Below are positions 1-8,283 of a stretch of DNA of 64,000 nt, piece by piece. Position 1 is the stretch's first letter, and each line of letters begins with the position of its first letter. The stretch lies in assembly GCA_029562975.1 (NCBI GenBank), contig JAKQTR010000028.1:1-64000 (forward strand). The letters run 5' to 3'. This DNA comes from Acidobacteriota bacterium (GTDB taxonomy: Bacteria > Acidobacteriota > Vicinamibacteria > Vicinamibacterales > JAKQTR01). The notes under the pieces are model-generated. The model searched no databases, was not told the origin of the DNA, and saw only the letters and a program-made list of their open reading frames with translations. A program made the translations under genes and the position numbers.

Positions 1-3
1 GGG

Positions 4-36
4 TAGTGTCCCGTCAAGTGGTGGACTTTCGTAGCC
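4..36 (+). repeat. IS256 left terminal inverted repeat
   Basis: Reads inward TAGTGTCCCGTCAAGTGG and continues to position 36. It pairs with the reverse complement of 1477-1511, with small indels and about 80 percent identity by eye. Confidence 0.75.
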
Positions 37-168
37 TTCGTTCCTGAGTTCGTCTCTGTTCTCCGCGCGTGGACGTTGGCGGCGCTGAGGACGGAGAAGA
101 CGCCGCCCTCGAGCGCCTTGGAAAACCCTGCCGGGTTTGCCACAGCGCCCACCCGCTGCATCGCTTCG

Positions 169-1398
169 CTATGCGATCGCCATTAGTAGCTCCTGCATGC
201 TCGGCACCTCCAAGGGCGCGGTGAGGCGCGCCATGGATTCGGCGCTGAAGTACCGACGTTCCGCGACCGTCCATTCGTCGTCCTGTTCGACGAGGATGGT
301 CCCGACCAGACGCACCAGCGCGCGGACGTTGGGGAAAACGCCCACGACATTCGAGCGTCGTTTGATTTCTTTGTTGAGCCGCTCCAACGGATTGGTGCTG
401 TGGAGCTGCCGCCGATGCTCGTCGGGGAAGTGCTTGTGGGCCAAGATGTCCTCGGCGGCGTCCTCGAGGAGCGTCGCCGCCGCGGGCAGGCGCTTGCGCA
501 GCCCGTCGGCCACCTTCTGCAGTTGGCTCAACGCGCTGGCATGATCCGGTTGCGCGAAAATCGTCCGGACAATGGCCGCCACCGGCTCGCGGAGGCTCTG
601 GGGGACCAGCGCCAGCAGGTTGCGCATGAAATGCACCCGGCACCGTTGCCACGCCGCCCCGCTCAGCACCGTCTTAATGGCCTGCGTCAGGCCTGCGTGG
701 GCATCGGAGATGACAAGCCGCACGCCGGCGAGGCCGCGCTTCACCAAGCTCCGCAGGAAGCCCGTCCAGAAACTGCGATCCTCAGAGGCCCCGACGTCAC
801 TCCCGAGAATCTGGCGGTCCCCGTCCCGGGTCACCCCAATCGCCACCACGGTCGCCTGGCTCACGACCCGGCCGTCGATCCGCACCTTGTGGTACGTCGC
901 GTCGAGCCACACATACGGATGCTCACCCGTGATCGGCCGCGCCCGAAACGCCTCGACCAACGGATCGAGCTCGCCACAGATGCGGGACACCTCCGACTTC
1001 GACATGCCGTCCAGCCCCAACGCCTTCACCAGGTCATCCACTTTCCGCGTCGAGACGCCATGCACGTAGGCTTCCTGCACCACGCCGAGCAACGCCTGCT
1101 CGGCCCGTCGCCGCGGCTGCAGCAGCGACGGGAAATACGTCCCCGGCCGGACCTTCGGAATCGCGAGCTCGATGGTCCCCACGCGTGTGTCCCACGTGCG
1201 CGTCCGGGTGCCGTTGCGCAGCGCCGTCCGCTGGTCGGTTCGCTCATAGCGCTCCGCCCCGATCAGCCCCGCCACCTCGCTCTCCATCAACGCCTGCGAG
1301 AGCACCCGGATGCCCTCCCGAAGAACGTCCCCATCCTGCTCTTCGAGAAGCTTGCCAACAAACGCGGTCAGATCGATCCTAGGCTTGGCCATCGGCAT
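169..1398 (-). CDS. IS256-family transposase
   Basis: A 409-residue DDE transposase of the Mutator-like IS256 class that cuts and rejoins the element's ends. Visible catalytic residues are D166 (WLDATYHK), D232 (VISDAHAG) and E339 (NPLERLNKEIKRR). The family signature W-x2-C-x2-H-x2-R-N is present at W250, C253, H256, R259 and N260. Length matches family norms (about 400 residues) and no frameshift or stop is seen, so the enzyme may be functional. The start ATG at 1398 is followed by a second Met two codons later; either is plausible. It lies alone between the two terminal repeats. Confidence 0.95.
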   Translation of the reverse strand: MPMAKPRIDLTAFVGKLLEEQDGDVLREGIRVLSQALMESEVAGLIGAERYERTDQRTALRNGTRTRTWDTRVGTIELAIPKVRPGTYFPSLLQPRRRAEQALLGVVQEAYVHGVSTRKVDDLVKALGLDGMSKSEVSRICGELDPLVEAFRARPITGEHPYVWLDATYHKVRIDGRVVSQATVVAIGVTRDGDRQILGSDVGASEDRSFWTGFLRSLVKRGLAGVRLVISDAHAGLTQAIKTVLSGAAWQRCRVHFMRNLLALVPQSLREPVAAIVRTIFAQPDHASALSQLQKVADGLRKRLPAAATLLEDAAEDILAHKHFPDEHRRQLHSTNPLERLNKEIKRRSNVVGVFPNVRALVRLVGTILVEQDDEWTVAERRYFSAESMARLTAPLEVPSMQELLMAIA

Positions 1399-1476
1399 CT
1401 CCCTCCGTGTGTGTCCTTCCGCCAGAAAGAACTCACGGAACGATGCCCGATGGCCGCTTGGCTGTCCAGCGTCAGC

Positions 1477-1511
1477 GGCTTACCGAATTTCCACCACGTC
1501 CTGGGACTCTA
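1477..1511 (-). repeat. IS256 right terminal inverted repeat
   Basis: The reverse complement reads TAGAGTCCCAGGACGTGGTG and ends at 1477. It matches the left end in the TAG-GTCCC tip and the GTGGTGGA core, and lies about 80 nt upstream of the transposase start. Confidence 0.75.
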
Positions 1512-1622
1512 ACGGCAGCCCGGGCTGGGGATGGCGCCGCTCACCCGCCGGGAAGAGGCGCGCCTTTCGGCCAGTCAACCCGCAACCCATAGTACAGTGC
1601 GGGGCCAGCGAGGTGACGCCGA

Positions 1623-3113
1623 ATGTCCCGGCCATGCACAACGTCGGCCGTCCTGCTCGCCTTCCTGGCGTGGTGCGCGGTCGAACGCCCGGCCTCCGCA
1701 GAAGCGCAGGGCAGACAGGCCGCCGGCCAGGCCAAGGCGGCGCCGTCGTGCGGGTGTCCCGACGTCTACGACCCGGAGACCCGGGCCGGCATCGTCTGGC
1801 GGGGAGCCCGGCCGGCCCCTGACCTTCCGACGCTGGCCCGCTGGCTGGCGCCGGCCCTCTGGTTCTCCAGCGACGAGCCCCTGATCGTGCTCCGCCAGAA
1901 CGACCCGATTCCCCACGCGCACCCGTGCGACCGCCCGAGCGACAGGCCGGTGGTGTACTACCAGGCCACTGAGATCGTGCTTCGCGGCGACGCGCGCGTG
2001 GCGGGCACGGGGGAAGCCGATCCCGGGTTCTTCGACACGGTCGACCACTTCGTGCTGCGCTACTTCTTCTACTACGACGAGGACTACGGCCTCGGCCGGC
2101 ATGCGCACGACATCGAAGCGATCGACCTGCTCGTGCACCTGGAGCGGGAACGCGGCGGGTGTCTCGCCGTGCGGGTGGCCCGCGTCACGGGGCTCGCGCA
2201 CGGAGTGCACTGGTACTCGAACATCCTGAACGTCGAGCGCGACACGGTGTTTCCGATTGCCATCCTCGTCGAGGAAGGCAAGCACGCCAGCGTGCCGGAC
2301 CGGAACGGCGACGGCGTCTACACGCCGGGCTACGATGTGAACGCCCGGGTCAACGACGCGTGGGGCCTGCGCGACATCATGGGCTCGTCGGTCCTGATGG
2401 GGTCCCGCTACTCGGCCGTCATGTCGAAGCCCAGGATCGACGCCTTCAAGCTGCTCCCCCCCGACGACGCACCGCTGTGCGGCGTCGGCCGTCGCGGGGC
2501 CGGTCCGGTTGAGTCGAATCTCGGGCGGTACGTCCTGCGGTCGGCGCTCGACGTGCCGGTCTGCCACCCGCCGGGACCGGAACCGGAGCGGCTGCTCGGC
2601 ATGATCCGGCACAACCGCTTCGGGGCTGGCCACCCTCCGCGGCAGTACGAGTCCGACCTGGCGCGCGAGCTGTCCGATCCGGAGAACGCGTTCCGGTGGG
2701 TTTCCGCCGTGAACGCCAGGCTCGATTCGAGCCGCTTGGGCGTGTCTGTCCAGGGGCCCGGCCTGGACCTGCGCGAGGTCTGGCTGGTTCCACGGGCGAA
2801 CTTCACGCGGGGCTGGGCCGCGCAGCTGCTGGCCACGCCGTCGGCCTCTCGATGGGCGGACTGGTACGTGGCGGCGGGATACGAACGCGGCCTGATTACG
2901 GCGGCGGCGGACGGCGCCGAGGGCATCCGACGGCCGGTGAACGGGTTCACCACCGAAGTGGGCATGAAGTTCCGCGTGGCCGTGAGCGGCAAGGCGCGCT
3001 GGGCCCTGCTCGGCTACCGGTTCGGCGGCATCCGGCTCGGCGTGTGCACCAGCGGGTGGTCGCGCCTCAAGCACACCCGCTTCGTGGTGGAGATCGGCGC
3101 GGGTGTGTTCTAG
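1623..3113 (+). CDS. Secreted protein of unknown function, faintly Vps62-like
   Basis: A 496-residue protein with a probable signal peptide (hydrophobic stretch near residues 8-26, then ASAEAQG), so exported. The middle has features recalled from the Vps62/DUF946-type family: a YFFYYDEDYG segment, an HDIEAIDLLVHLE block at the position of the usual H-x-x-DWE element, and EGKHAS followed by an acidic D-x-N-x-D-G loop that could bind calcium. This likeness is from memory and weak, and no catalytic site is recognised. The C-terminal 150 residues are rich in alternating aromatic/polar strands and could form a beta structure at the outer membrane. The gene stands alone after the IS and converges on the phosphopantetheinyl transferase gene; the two stop codons share the palindrome CTAG at 3110-3113. 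Confidence 0.6.
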   Translation: MSRPCTTSAVLLAFLAWCAVERPASAEAQGRQAAGQAKAAPSCGCPDVYDPETRAGIVWRGARPAPDLPTLARWLAPALWFSSDEPLIVLRQNDPIPHAHPCDRPSDRPVVYYQATEIVLRGDARVAGTGEADPGFFDTVDHFVLRYFFYYDEDYGLGRHAHDIEAIDLLVHLERERGGCLAVRVARVTGLAHGVHWYSNILNVERDTVFPIAILVEEGKHASVPDRNGDGVYTPGYDVNARVNDAWGLRDIMGSSVLMGSRYSAVMSKPRIDAFKLLPPDDAPLCGVGRRGAGPVESNLGRYVLRSALDVPVCHPPGPEPERLLGMIRHNRFGAGHPPRQYESDLARELSDPENAFRWVSAVNARLDSSRLGVSVQGPGLDLREVWLVPRANFTRGWAAQLLATPSASRWADWYVAAGYERGLITAAADGAEGIRRPVNGFTTEVGMKFRVAVSGKARWALLGYRFGGIRLGVCTSGWSRLKHTRFVVEIGAGVF

Positions 3114-3850
3114 CGGACGCCGGTGATGGGGTCGCCACGCCCTCGCCGGAGGAATCCCGACCCCTGCGCCGCCCCGGCGACGGCCGCCGCGACGAAACGG
3201 CCGTCGTGAGACAGGCTCACGTCGAAGCCGGGAAGCATTTCGCCCCCGATCGCGGCCACGGGCGGACCCCAGCCCCGTTCCCGCCAGTGGCGAAGCACTT
3301 CCACGCCCTGCAGGCCCAACCGCTCGAACAGCCGGCGCGCGACGAGCCGGGCGCGGGCCGACGGCGTCGAGTGCACGGACGCCCGCTCGGCCGCCGACAG
3401 CGTGCCGCTCAGGAGCTGACCGTGATGGACGATGGCGGAGTGGACGGGCCGCGGCTCATGCGGCGACGCCGCGGCGTCGCCGGGACGGTGCTGGATTAGC
3501 TGGCCGACGCAGTGCACGTAGTCGCGCGCCGTCTCCCAGCGGACGCGGATGTCGAGGCCGTCGAAACGGACCCGCCCCCATCCGCCGGCCGTCCCGGCGG
3601 CGCCGGGCTCCACCTCGAACGCGCGATGCGCGAAGACGACCTTGCCGCGGACCTTGCTCGCGATCTTGTAGGCGGTCTCCTTCGCGGCCCACGTCTTCCA
3701 CACGGCCAGCGCCGGCGAGAGGGCCCCGAGAATGCAGGCGCGCTCCTCGGCCGTGAACACGCGATCCATGAACCGGCGGTCGCGCGCCTTGCCCGCCGCG
3801 CCGGGCTCGGCCAGGTCGACGATGTCGTTACCGATGGCCAGCGAGGTCAT
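3110..3850 (-). CDS. 4'-phosphopantetheinyl transferase (AcpS-like)
   Basis: Transfers phosphopantetheine from CoA to the serine of acyl carrier protein. The N terminus carries GNDIVDL with the Mg-binding D9, and WKTWAAKETAYKI with E58 and K62, the standard AcpS/Sfp signature at AcpS spacing. At 246 residues it is longer than stand-alone AcpS (about 125), with an extra C-terminal half as in two-lobed PPTases; a SLSHDGRFVAAA motif there is typical of those. An upstream in-frame ATG at 3874 exists, but the conserved motif position and a GGAGG 12 nt upstream favour 3850. It is the last gene of the operon, overlapping the acyltransferase gene by 23 nt, and presumably activates the ACP encoded two genes upstream. 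Confidence 0.85.
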   Translation of the reverse strand: MTSLAIGNDIVDLAEPGAAGKARDRRFMDRVFTAEERACILGALSPALAVWKTWAAKETAYKIASKVRGKVVFAHRAFEVEPGAAGTAGGWGRVRFDGLDIRVRWETARDYVHCVGQLIQHRPGDAAASPHEPRPVHSAIVHHGQLLSGTLSAAERASVHSTPSARARLVARRLFERLGLQGVEVLRHWRERGWGPPVAAIGGEMLPGFDVSLSHDGRFVAAAVAGAAQGSGFLRRGRGDPITGVR

Positions 3851-4580
3851 CGAAGTATCGCGCCTCCATCTCACTCAGCCGTCCGACGATCTGCATCGCC
3901 AGGTCGCGCGCCCCCCGCATCCCTGCCGACGACGTAGACGGCGCAACGCGTTCCATCCGGACGACGAACGTCTCGCCGCGGGCGGGGTAGTCGCTGAACG
4001 CCTCCTGCCCGCGCCCGCGGAGGAACACGCACAGGACGCGCGCGCCGGGCACGGCCTGCAGGATCTGGCCCACGCCGTACGACACGCCTTCGCGATCCAC
4101 CCGCCCGACGCGGCTTCGCCCGCCCTCCGGGAAGATCAGCACCGACTGCCCGCGCTCGAGGAGCCACGCCACCTTGTCGAGCGTTCTCCTCGTCTGCTCG
4201 GGCGTGCCCCCGCGCACGACGGGGATGCACTTGCCGGCGTACCCGACGACCCGCCACCACCAGTGCCTGGCCAGGTTCTGCCGGTCCGGGAGGTTCCACG
4301 CGAAGGCGCGCCGCCGCCTCGCGAGCCGCCAGGCCGACGTCATCGCCCACTGGATGACGAGCGAATCGATGAGCGTCAGGTGGTTCGCGCAGATGAGCAG
4401 GGGGCCCGGCCTGTCCCAGGCCTGCGCCGCGAACTCCCGTCGCACCTCGCGAAGGTTCGGGATCCGGTACCGCCGGCCGAACCTCATCCAGGCCGACAGG
4501 GCGCCGTAGGTCAGGGGGGCCGCGGCGTGCGACAGCACCTCCTGCACGCGCAGCCCGACCCGATCGAACCCCGGCGCCAC
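3828..4580 (-). CDS. Lysophospholipid/1-acylglycerol-3-phosphate acyltransferase-like protein (PlsC family)
   Basis: A 250-residue LPLAT-fold acyltransferase that would move an acyl chain from acyl-ACP or acyl-CoA to an acceptor at the inner membrane. It shows the catalytic NH-x4-D motif (N66, H67, D72 in CANHLTLID) and the acceptor-binding FPEGGRS at 150-156. An internal VVRGGT at 121-126 fits motif II. No strong membrane segment is visible, so attachment is probably peripheral. The gene sits 6 nt after the ACP gene and overlaps the PPTase gene. This context suggests it hands the cluster's special fatty acid to a lipid acceptor rather than doing housekeeping phosphatidate synthesis. The acceptor cannot be read from sequence. 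Confidence 0.85.
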   Translation of the reverse strand: MAPGFDRVGLRVQEVLSHAAAPLTYGALSAWMRFGRRYRIPNLREVRREFAAQAWDRPGPLLICANHLTLIDSLVIQWAMTSAWRLARRRRAFAWNLPDRQNLARHWWWRVVGYAGKCIPVVRGGTPEQTRRTLDKVAWLLERGQSVLIFPEGGRSRVGRVDREGVSYGVGQILQAVPGARVLCVFLRGRGQEAFSDYPARGETFVVRMERVAPSTSSAGMRGARDLAMQIVGRLSEMEARYFDDLAGHR

Positions 4581-4586
4581 CCCCGG

Positions 4587-4844
4587 CTAACCTCCGGCCG
4601 CGGTCTTCTGCAGGATCATCTGCACGGCGTCGCCGACGGTGTGCACCTTGTCCGCGGACTCGTCGTCCACGGAAATGCCGAACTCGTCCTCGAACGCCAG
4701 GATGATGTCCACGAGGCGGGCCGAATTCACACCCAGGTCCTCGATGATCCGCGTCGCGTCGGTGGCGGCCTCGAGCGCCTGCGTGTTCTTCGCGAACGGC
4801 TTGATGATGGCGACGACCTTCCCGAGCGCTGCTGCGTGGTCCAT
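4587..4844 (-). CDS. Acyl carrier protein, dedicated to the cluster
   Basis: An 85-residue four-helix carrier protein. The attachment serine is S41 in DLGVNSARLVDIILAFEDEF. The usual D-S-L triad here reads N-S-A, a divergence from housekeeping AcpP that is more common in specialised carriers. Helix II keeps the acidic face (FEDEF) used to dock partner enzymes. Start at ATG 4844, with GAGGAGAC upstream. It lies between the ketosynthase and the acyltransferase genes, and is presumably the substrate of the PPTase at the operon's end. Confidence 0.93.
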   Translation of the reverse strand: MDHAAALGKVVAIIKPFAKNTQALEAATDATRIIEDLGVNSARLVDIILAFEDEFGISVDDESADKVHTVGDAVQMILQKTAAGG

Positions 4845-4902
4845 TCCCGTCTCCTCTATCGGTGGCCGGCCGCCGGCGGTCGTGCCGCGGCGGCCGCCCG
4901 GG

Positions 4903-6174
4903 CTACGACTCCCAGGTCTTCAGAATCAGGCATCCATTGACGTCGCCGAAGCCGAAGCTGGCCTTGGCCAGCACCGTGGGCGAGGCGGCTATCGTCTCGT
5001 GCGGGATCCTCGACGCGAACGGCTCGAGGGCGGGATGCAGGTCCTCGCAGTTGATCGAGCCGTGAATGAAGCCGCGGCTGAGCTGCAGCACGCACGCGAC
5101 CGCCTCGATGCCGCCCGCCGCTCCAAGGCCGTGGCCGACGAGCGACTTGGTGGAGTTGATCCACGGGAAGCGGCCCGGGCTCCGGCCGAGCGCCCGCTGC
5201 CAGGTGGCGATCTCGAGCGGGTCGGCCATGGTGGCCGTCAGGTGCCCGTTGATGGCGTCCACCGCGTCGGGCCCGATGCCGGCCTCGGCCAGGGCCGCGA
5301 GGATGCAGCGCCGCGCGCCTTCGGGGTTCGGCGCCGTCATGGTGCCGCCGCCCCGCTGGCCGCCGCAGTTGACGTGGCCGCCGAGGATCTCCGCGTGAAT
5401 CCGCGCGCCGCGCGCCCGCGCCGACGACAGGCTCTCCACCATCAGCAGGCCGGCCCCCGACGAGGGCACGAAGCCGCCGGCCGTGGCGCTCATGGGCCGC
5501 GAGGCCGCCTCGGGACGGTCGTTCGACTGGCGGGCCAGCACGCGCATCGCGTCGAACCCGGCCCAGATGTAGTGCGACGAGCCCTCCGCCCCGCCGGCCA
5601 TCACGCGCACGGCCCGTCCGTCCCGGATCCGGTGGAACGCGTCCACGATGGCTTCGGTCCCGGTGGTGCACGCGCTGCTGTTGGTGGTCACCTGGCCGCC
5701 GAGCGCCAGCAGTCCGCCGACCAGCGCGCTCACCGAACTCGCCATCGTCTGTTCGACCACGCGGCTTCCCAGTCGGCGCACCTTGCCGGCATCGACGAGG
5801 GGCACGACGTACCCGCCCACGGTATCCACGCCGCCGATGCCCGTGCCGATGATGGCGCCGGCATCCCAGTCCACGGCGTCGCCGTCGCCGGGCAGCTCGA
5901 AGCCGGCGTCACGCCAGCAGTCGATCGCCGCGATTGCCGCGTACGTCATACTGGTGTTCGCCGCCCGCAGGGCATCCTCGGAGAGGTACTGCCGCTTCGT
6001 CTCCTCGCCAATCTCCGGCACGCCGGCCACCTGGCAGCCGAATCCGAGCTCGGCGAGCTGCGGCTGGAAGCGGATGCCGGACCGGCCTTCCCGCAGCGCC
6101 CGCTCGAACGCGTCGAGGCCGTGGGCGTTTGCGGCGACGATCCCCATCCCAGTCACGACCACCCGCTCAGCCAT
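4903..6174 (-). CDS. Beta-ketoacyl-ACP synthase II (FabF-like)
   Basis: A 423-residue thiolase-fold condensing enzyme that elongates acyl-ACP with malonyl-ACP. The Cys-His-His triad is complete: C169 in NSSACTTGTEA, H311 in NGHLTATMADP and H348 in NSTKSLVGHGLGAAG. The C-terminal FGFGDVNGCLIL replaces the usual FGFGGTNA, a change near the gating loop. The usual NAHGTST reads NGHLTAT, so this is not a housekeeping FabF; it resembles ketosynthases of specialised fatty-acid or aryl-polyene-like clusters. It starts inside the last codons of the FabZ-like gene (8-nt overlap) and ends 58 nt before the ACP gene. Confidence 0.9.
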   Translation of the reverse strand: MAERVVVTGMGIVAANAHGLDAFERALREGRSGIRFQPQLAELGFGCQVAGVPEIGEETKRQYLSEDALRAANTSMTYAAIAAIDCWRDAGFELPGDGDAVDWDAGAIIGTGIGGVDTVGGYVVPLVDAGKVRRLGSRVVEQTMASSVSALVGGLLALGGQVTTNSSACTTGTEAIVDAFHRIRDGRAVRVMAGGAEGSSHYIWAGFDAMRVLARQSNDRPEAASRPMSATAGGFVPSSGAGLLMVESLSSARARGARIHAEILGGHVNCGGQRGGGTMTAPNPEGARRCILAALAEAGIGPDAVDAINGHLTATMADPLEIATWQRALGRSPGRFPWINSTKSLVGHGLGAAGGIEAVACVLQLSRGFIHGSINCEDLHPALEPFASRIPHETIAASPTVLAKASFGFGDVNGCLILKTWES

Positions 6175-6631
6175 GCTTCACTCCCACTCCCGAGGCCGTC
6201 GTCTTTGCCACGAGCGCGCCGTCAGAGCCGAACATCTCGATGCGCGACCGCAGCTTGTGACGCCGCCACACGAGCCGTTCGCCTCGGATGGTCACCGCCT
6301 CGCCCGGCGGCACGGCTCGCATGAACTCGGTCTCGGCCTCGACGAACAGCGTCGTCCAGCGTGACGGATCCTCGTCCGGGTAGTCCAGGGCGAACAGGTA
6401 GATGCCGAGCGCGACGACGCCCACCTGGCCCATCGACTCGAGCAGGATCACGCCGGGCGTGATGGGCCGGCCCGGGAAGTGGCCCGCGTAGAAGAACTCG
6501 TCGGGGCGGAAGGTGTACCGTCCGGTGATGCGCTGCTCGTCCACCTCGAGGATTTCGTCCACGAAGCGGAACGGGCGCTGCTGGGGCAGCAGATCCAGGA
6601 TCTGGGCCGGGGTCAGCCGTTCGCCGGGCAT
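6167..6631 (-). CDS. fabZ: 3-hydroxyacyl-ACP dehydratase, FabZ-like hotdog protein
   Basis: A 154-residue single-hotdog dehydratase removing water from 3-hydroxyacyl-ACP. The catalytic pair is visible as H51 in YAGHFPGRPITPGV and E65 in LLESMGQ, the FabZ arrangement (Glu rather than the Asp of FabA). The N-terminal LLPQQRPFRFVDEI is the standard first strand. Length is normal. It lies 36 nt downstream of the FabA-like gene and overlaps the ketosynthase gene. Two dehydratases in one operon imply two different dehydration steps, one possibly coupled to double-bond isomerisation. Confidence 0.9.
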   Translation of the reverse strand: MPGERLTPAQILDLLPQQRPFRFVDEILEVDEQRITGRYTFRPDEFFYAGHFPGRPITPGVILLESMGQVGVVALGIYLFALDYPDEDPSRWTTLFVEAETEFMRAVPPGEAVTIRGERLVWRRHKLRSRIEMFGSDGALVAKTTASGVGVKHG

Positions 6632-6667
6632 CCTCAGCTCCTCGTCATGCGGGCGGGCACTTGCGCC

Positions 6668-7258
6668 TCACCGCGTCATCCGCCCGCCCACGGAGTTGAC
6701 CGACCGCAGCGGGTAGTCCGTGTAGCGGATGTCCCTGAACATGCCGACCTTCGCGTCCTTCACGGTGTAGATCGGCTCGCCGTCGACGAGCACCGTCCCG
6801 GTGCCGATGGCGATCGCGGAGCCGGAGCCGGCCAGCTCGGCGTAGCGACGGATGTCTATCTCGTAGCGGACCAGCGTGTTGTAGGGGCGGATCTGGCCGA
6901 AGAACTCGATCTCCTTCGCGCCCAGCGCGCGGCCGCCGCCCTTGGCGCCGCGGACGGCGCCGTACAGGCCGATGAGCTGCCAGACGGCGTCCACGCCGAG
7001 GCAGCCCGGCTGCACGGGGTCGCCCCGGAAGTGGCACTGGAAGAACCAGGCATCGACGGCGACGTCGTACTCCGCGACGATGCGCCCCTGCGGCCCGCGG
7101 TGGCTGATCTCGACCACGCGGTCCACCATGAGCATCGGCGGGCCGGGGAGCGAGGCGAAGCCCTCGGAGGGCGGATCGGTGACGAGGGTGCCGAATGCGC
7201 ACGCGAGCACCTCCTCCTTGGAGAAGGACGCGCGCTGCTGGAACTCGGCGTAGGTCAT
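6668..7258 (-). CDS. fabA: 3-hydroxydecanoyl-ACP dehydratase/isomerase-like protein (FabA family)
   Basis: A 196-residue hotdog protein of the FabA class. The active site is complete: H76 in FFQCHFRGDP and D90 in PGCLGVDAVWQL, with the 14-residue spacing of E. coli FabA (H70, D84). FabA both dehydrates and isomerises trans-2 to cis-3 decenoyl-ACP, which seeds unsaturated chains. Start ATG at 7258 fits the family N terminus and gives an ATGA overlap with the upstream KAS III stop; an open frame extends 32 codons further but looks non-coding. FabA is chiefly known from proteobacteria, so its presence in this kind of cluster deserves notice. Isomerase activity is inferred from family membership only. 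Confidence 0.9.
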   Translation of the reverse strand: MTYAEFQQRASFSKEEVLACAFGTLVTDPPSEGFASLPGPPMLMVDRVVEISHRGPQGRIVAEYDVAVDAWFFQCHFRGDPVQPGCLGVDAVWQLIGLYGAVRGAKGGGRALGAKEIEFFGQIRPYNTLVRYEIDIRRYAELAGSGSAIAIGTGTVLVDGEPIYTVKDAKVGMFRDIRYTDYPLRSVNSVGGRMTR

Positions 7259-8283
7259 GACGGCCTCCGCACGTCGATGAGCAGGCCGGCCCAGGTCAAG
7301 CCCGACCCCACGACAACCAGCGCGATCTCGCAGGCGGGCGGGAGGTCGTCCCACCGCTGCGAAAGCACCCCCGGGGCGCCGGCGGCGCCGCAGTTGCCGA
7401 ACTCCTCCACGTTGTGCAGGTGGCGATCGGGGGAGATCCCCGCGCGCTCGCGCACCGCGTCGAGCATCATCAGGTTCGCCTGGTGACCGATGAACAGCAG
7501 CTCAGACCGGTCGCGCTCGAGGTGCGACGCGAGCGACGTGATGGTCGCCACCGACTTGCGGATGGCGAAGCCCTGGACCGCCCGCCCGTCCTGCACGAAG
7601 TGGCCGCCGGCCGGGATCACGACCTTGTTCCAGCCCGCCGGGTCCGAATGCACGACGCTGCGGGTGACCCGCACCGGCGCCGGCACCCGCGCCGACAAGA
7701 CCGCGGCGGCGCTGCCGTCGCCCCACAGCACGGCGGTCCGGCGGTCGCGGTAATCGACGGTCCGCGTCGTGTTCTCGACGTTGACGACGAGGACGTAGTC
7801 GGGCAGGGCGGAGGGCCGCATCTGCTGGAGCTGGTGCACCTGCACGGCGAAGCTGGAGCACGCCGAGTTGACGTCGTAGGCGGTGGCCTGGATGCCGAGC
7901 TCGGCAGCTATCCGGCAGGCCTCGGCCGGGATCGAGTGCTGGGGAGAACACCCGCCGGCAATCACCAGGCCGATGTCCGACGGCGCCAGGCCGGACCGCG
8001 CGAGCGCCATCCGCGCGGCGGCCGCGCCGGTCTGGGCGTTCGTGTACATCGAGGCCGCGGCCGCCAGCTGGGGCTGGGCGTTCTTCGTCGTCCTGATGTA
8101 CTCGAGCGGCAGGACGGTGCGGCGGGACCGGATGCCCACCCGCTCCATGATCCAGGCGTCGTCGGTGCCGATGTCGAGCGACGCGAGAAACGCGTTGTCG
8201 ATTCGGTTCTCCGGGTGGAAGTGCCCCACGCCGTGGATGAACACCTCGCCGAGCGTCGTGTCGCCCCTATGCAACGTGCTCAC
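7255..8283 (-). CDS. Beta-ketoacyl-ACP synthase III (FabH-like)
   Basis: A 342-residue condensing enzyme of the KAS III class that starts chains by joining an acyl-CoA primer to malonyl-ACP. With the GTG start at 8283 the triad is C142 (NSACSSF), H267 (GHQANLMMLD) and N297 (EEFGNCGAAGAP). The usual GNTSAAS reads GNCGAAG, and the N-terminal half contains an unusual EYIRTTKN stretch, so primer choice may differ from acetyl-CoA. The start is uncertain: ATG at 8328 also works but would overlap the reductase gene by 62 nt and put 26 residues before the conserved first strand; GTG 8283 or TTG 8274 fits better. It is the second gene of the operon. Confidence 0.87.
   Translation of the reverse strand: MSTLHRGDTTLGEVFIHGVGHFHPENRIDNAFLASLDIGTDDAWIMERVGIRSRRTVLPLEYIRTTKNAQPQLAAAASMYTNAQTGAAAARMALARSGLAPSDIGLVIAGGCSPQHSIPAEACRIAAELGIQATAYDVNSACSSFAVQVHQLQQMRPSALPDYVLVVNVENTTRTVDYRDRRTAVLWGDGSAAAVLSARVPAPVRVTRSVVHSDPAGWNKVVIPAGGHFVQDGRAVQGFAIRKSVATITSLASHLERDRSELLFIGHQANLMMLDAVRERAGISPDRHLHNVEEFGNCGAAGAPGVLSQRWDDLPPACEIALVVVGSGLTWAGLLIDVRRPS

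Larger units (their letters stand above)
2..1513 (-). mobile_element. IS256-family insertion sequence, apparently complete
   Basis: A single transposase gene is flanked by imperfect terminal inverted repeats of about 33-35 bp at 4-36 and 1477-1511, each beginning TAG(T/A)GTCCC and sharing a GTGGTGGA core. Length (about 1.5 kb) and one-gene layout fit IS256. The left end lies at the window edge, so the 8-9 bp target duplication cannot be checked, and the outermost base is uncertain by 1-3 nt. The transposase frame is intact, so the element could still be mobile. Confidence 0.85.

Noticed and set aside
1575-3074. A 499-codon minus-strand frame opposite the Vps62-like gene
   Set aside because: His/Arg/Val-rich shadow without motifs; the plus-strand reading has a signal peptide and plausible fold blocks.
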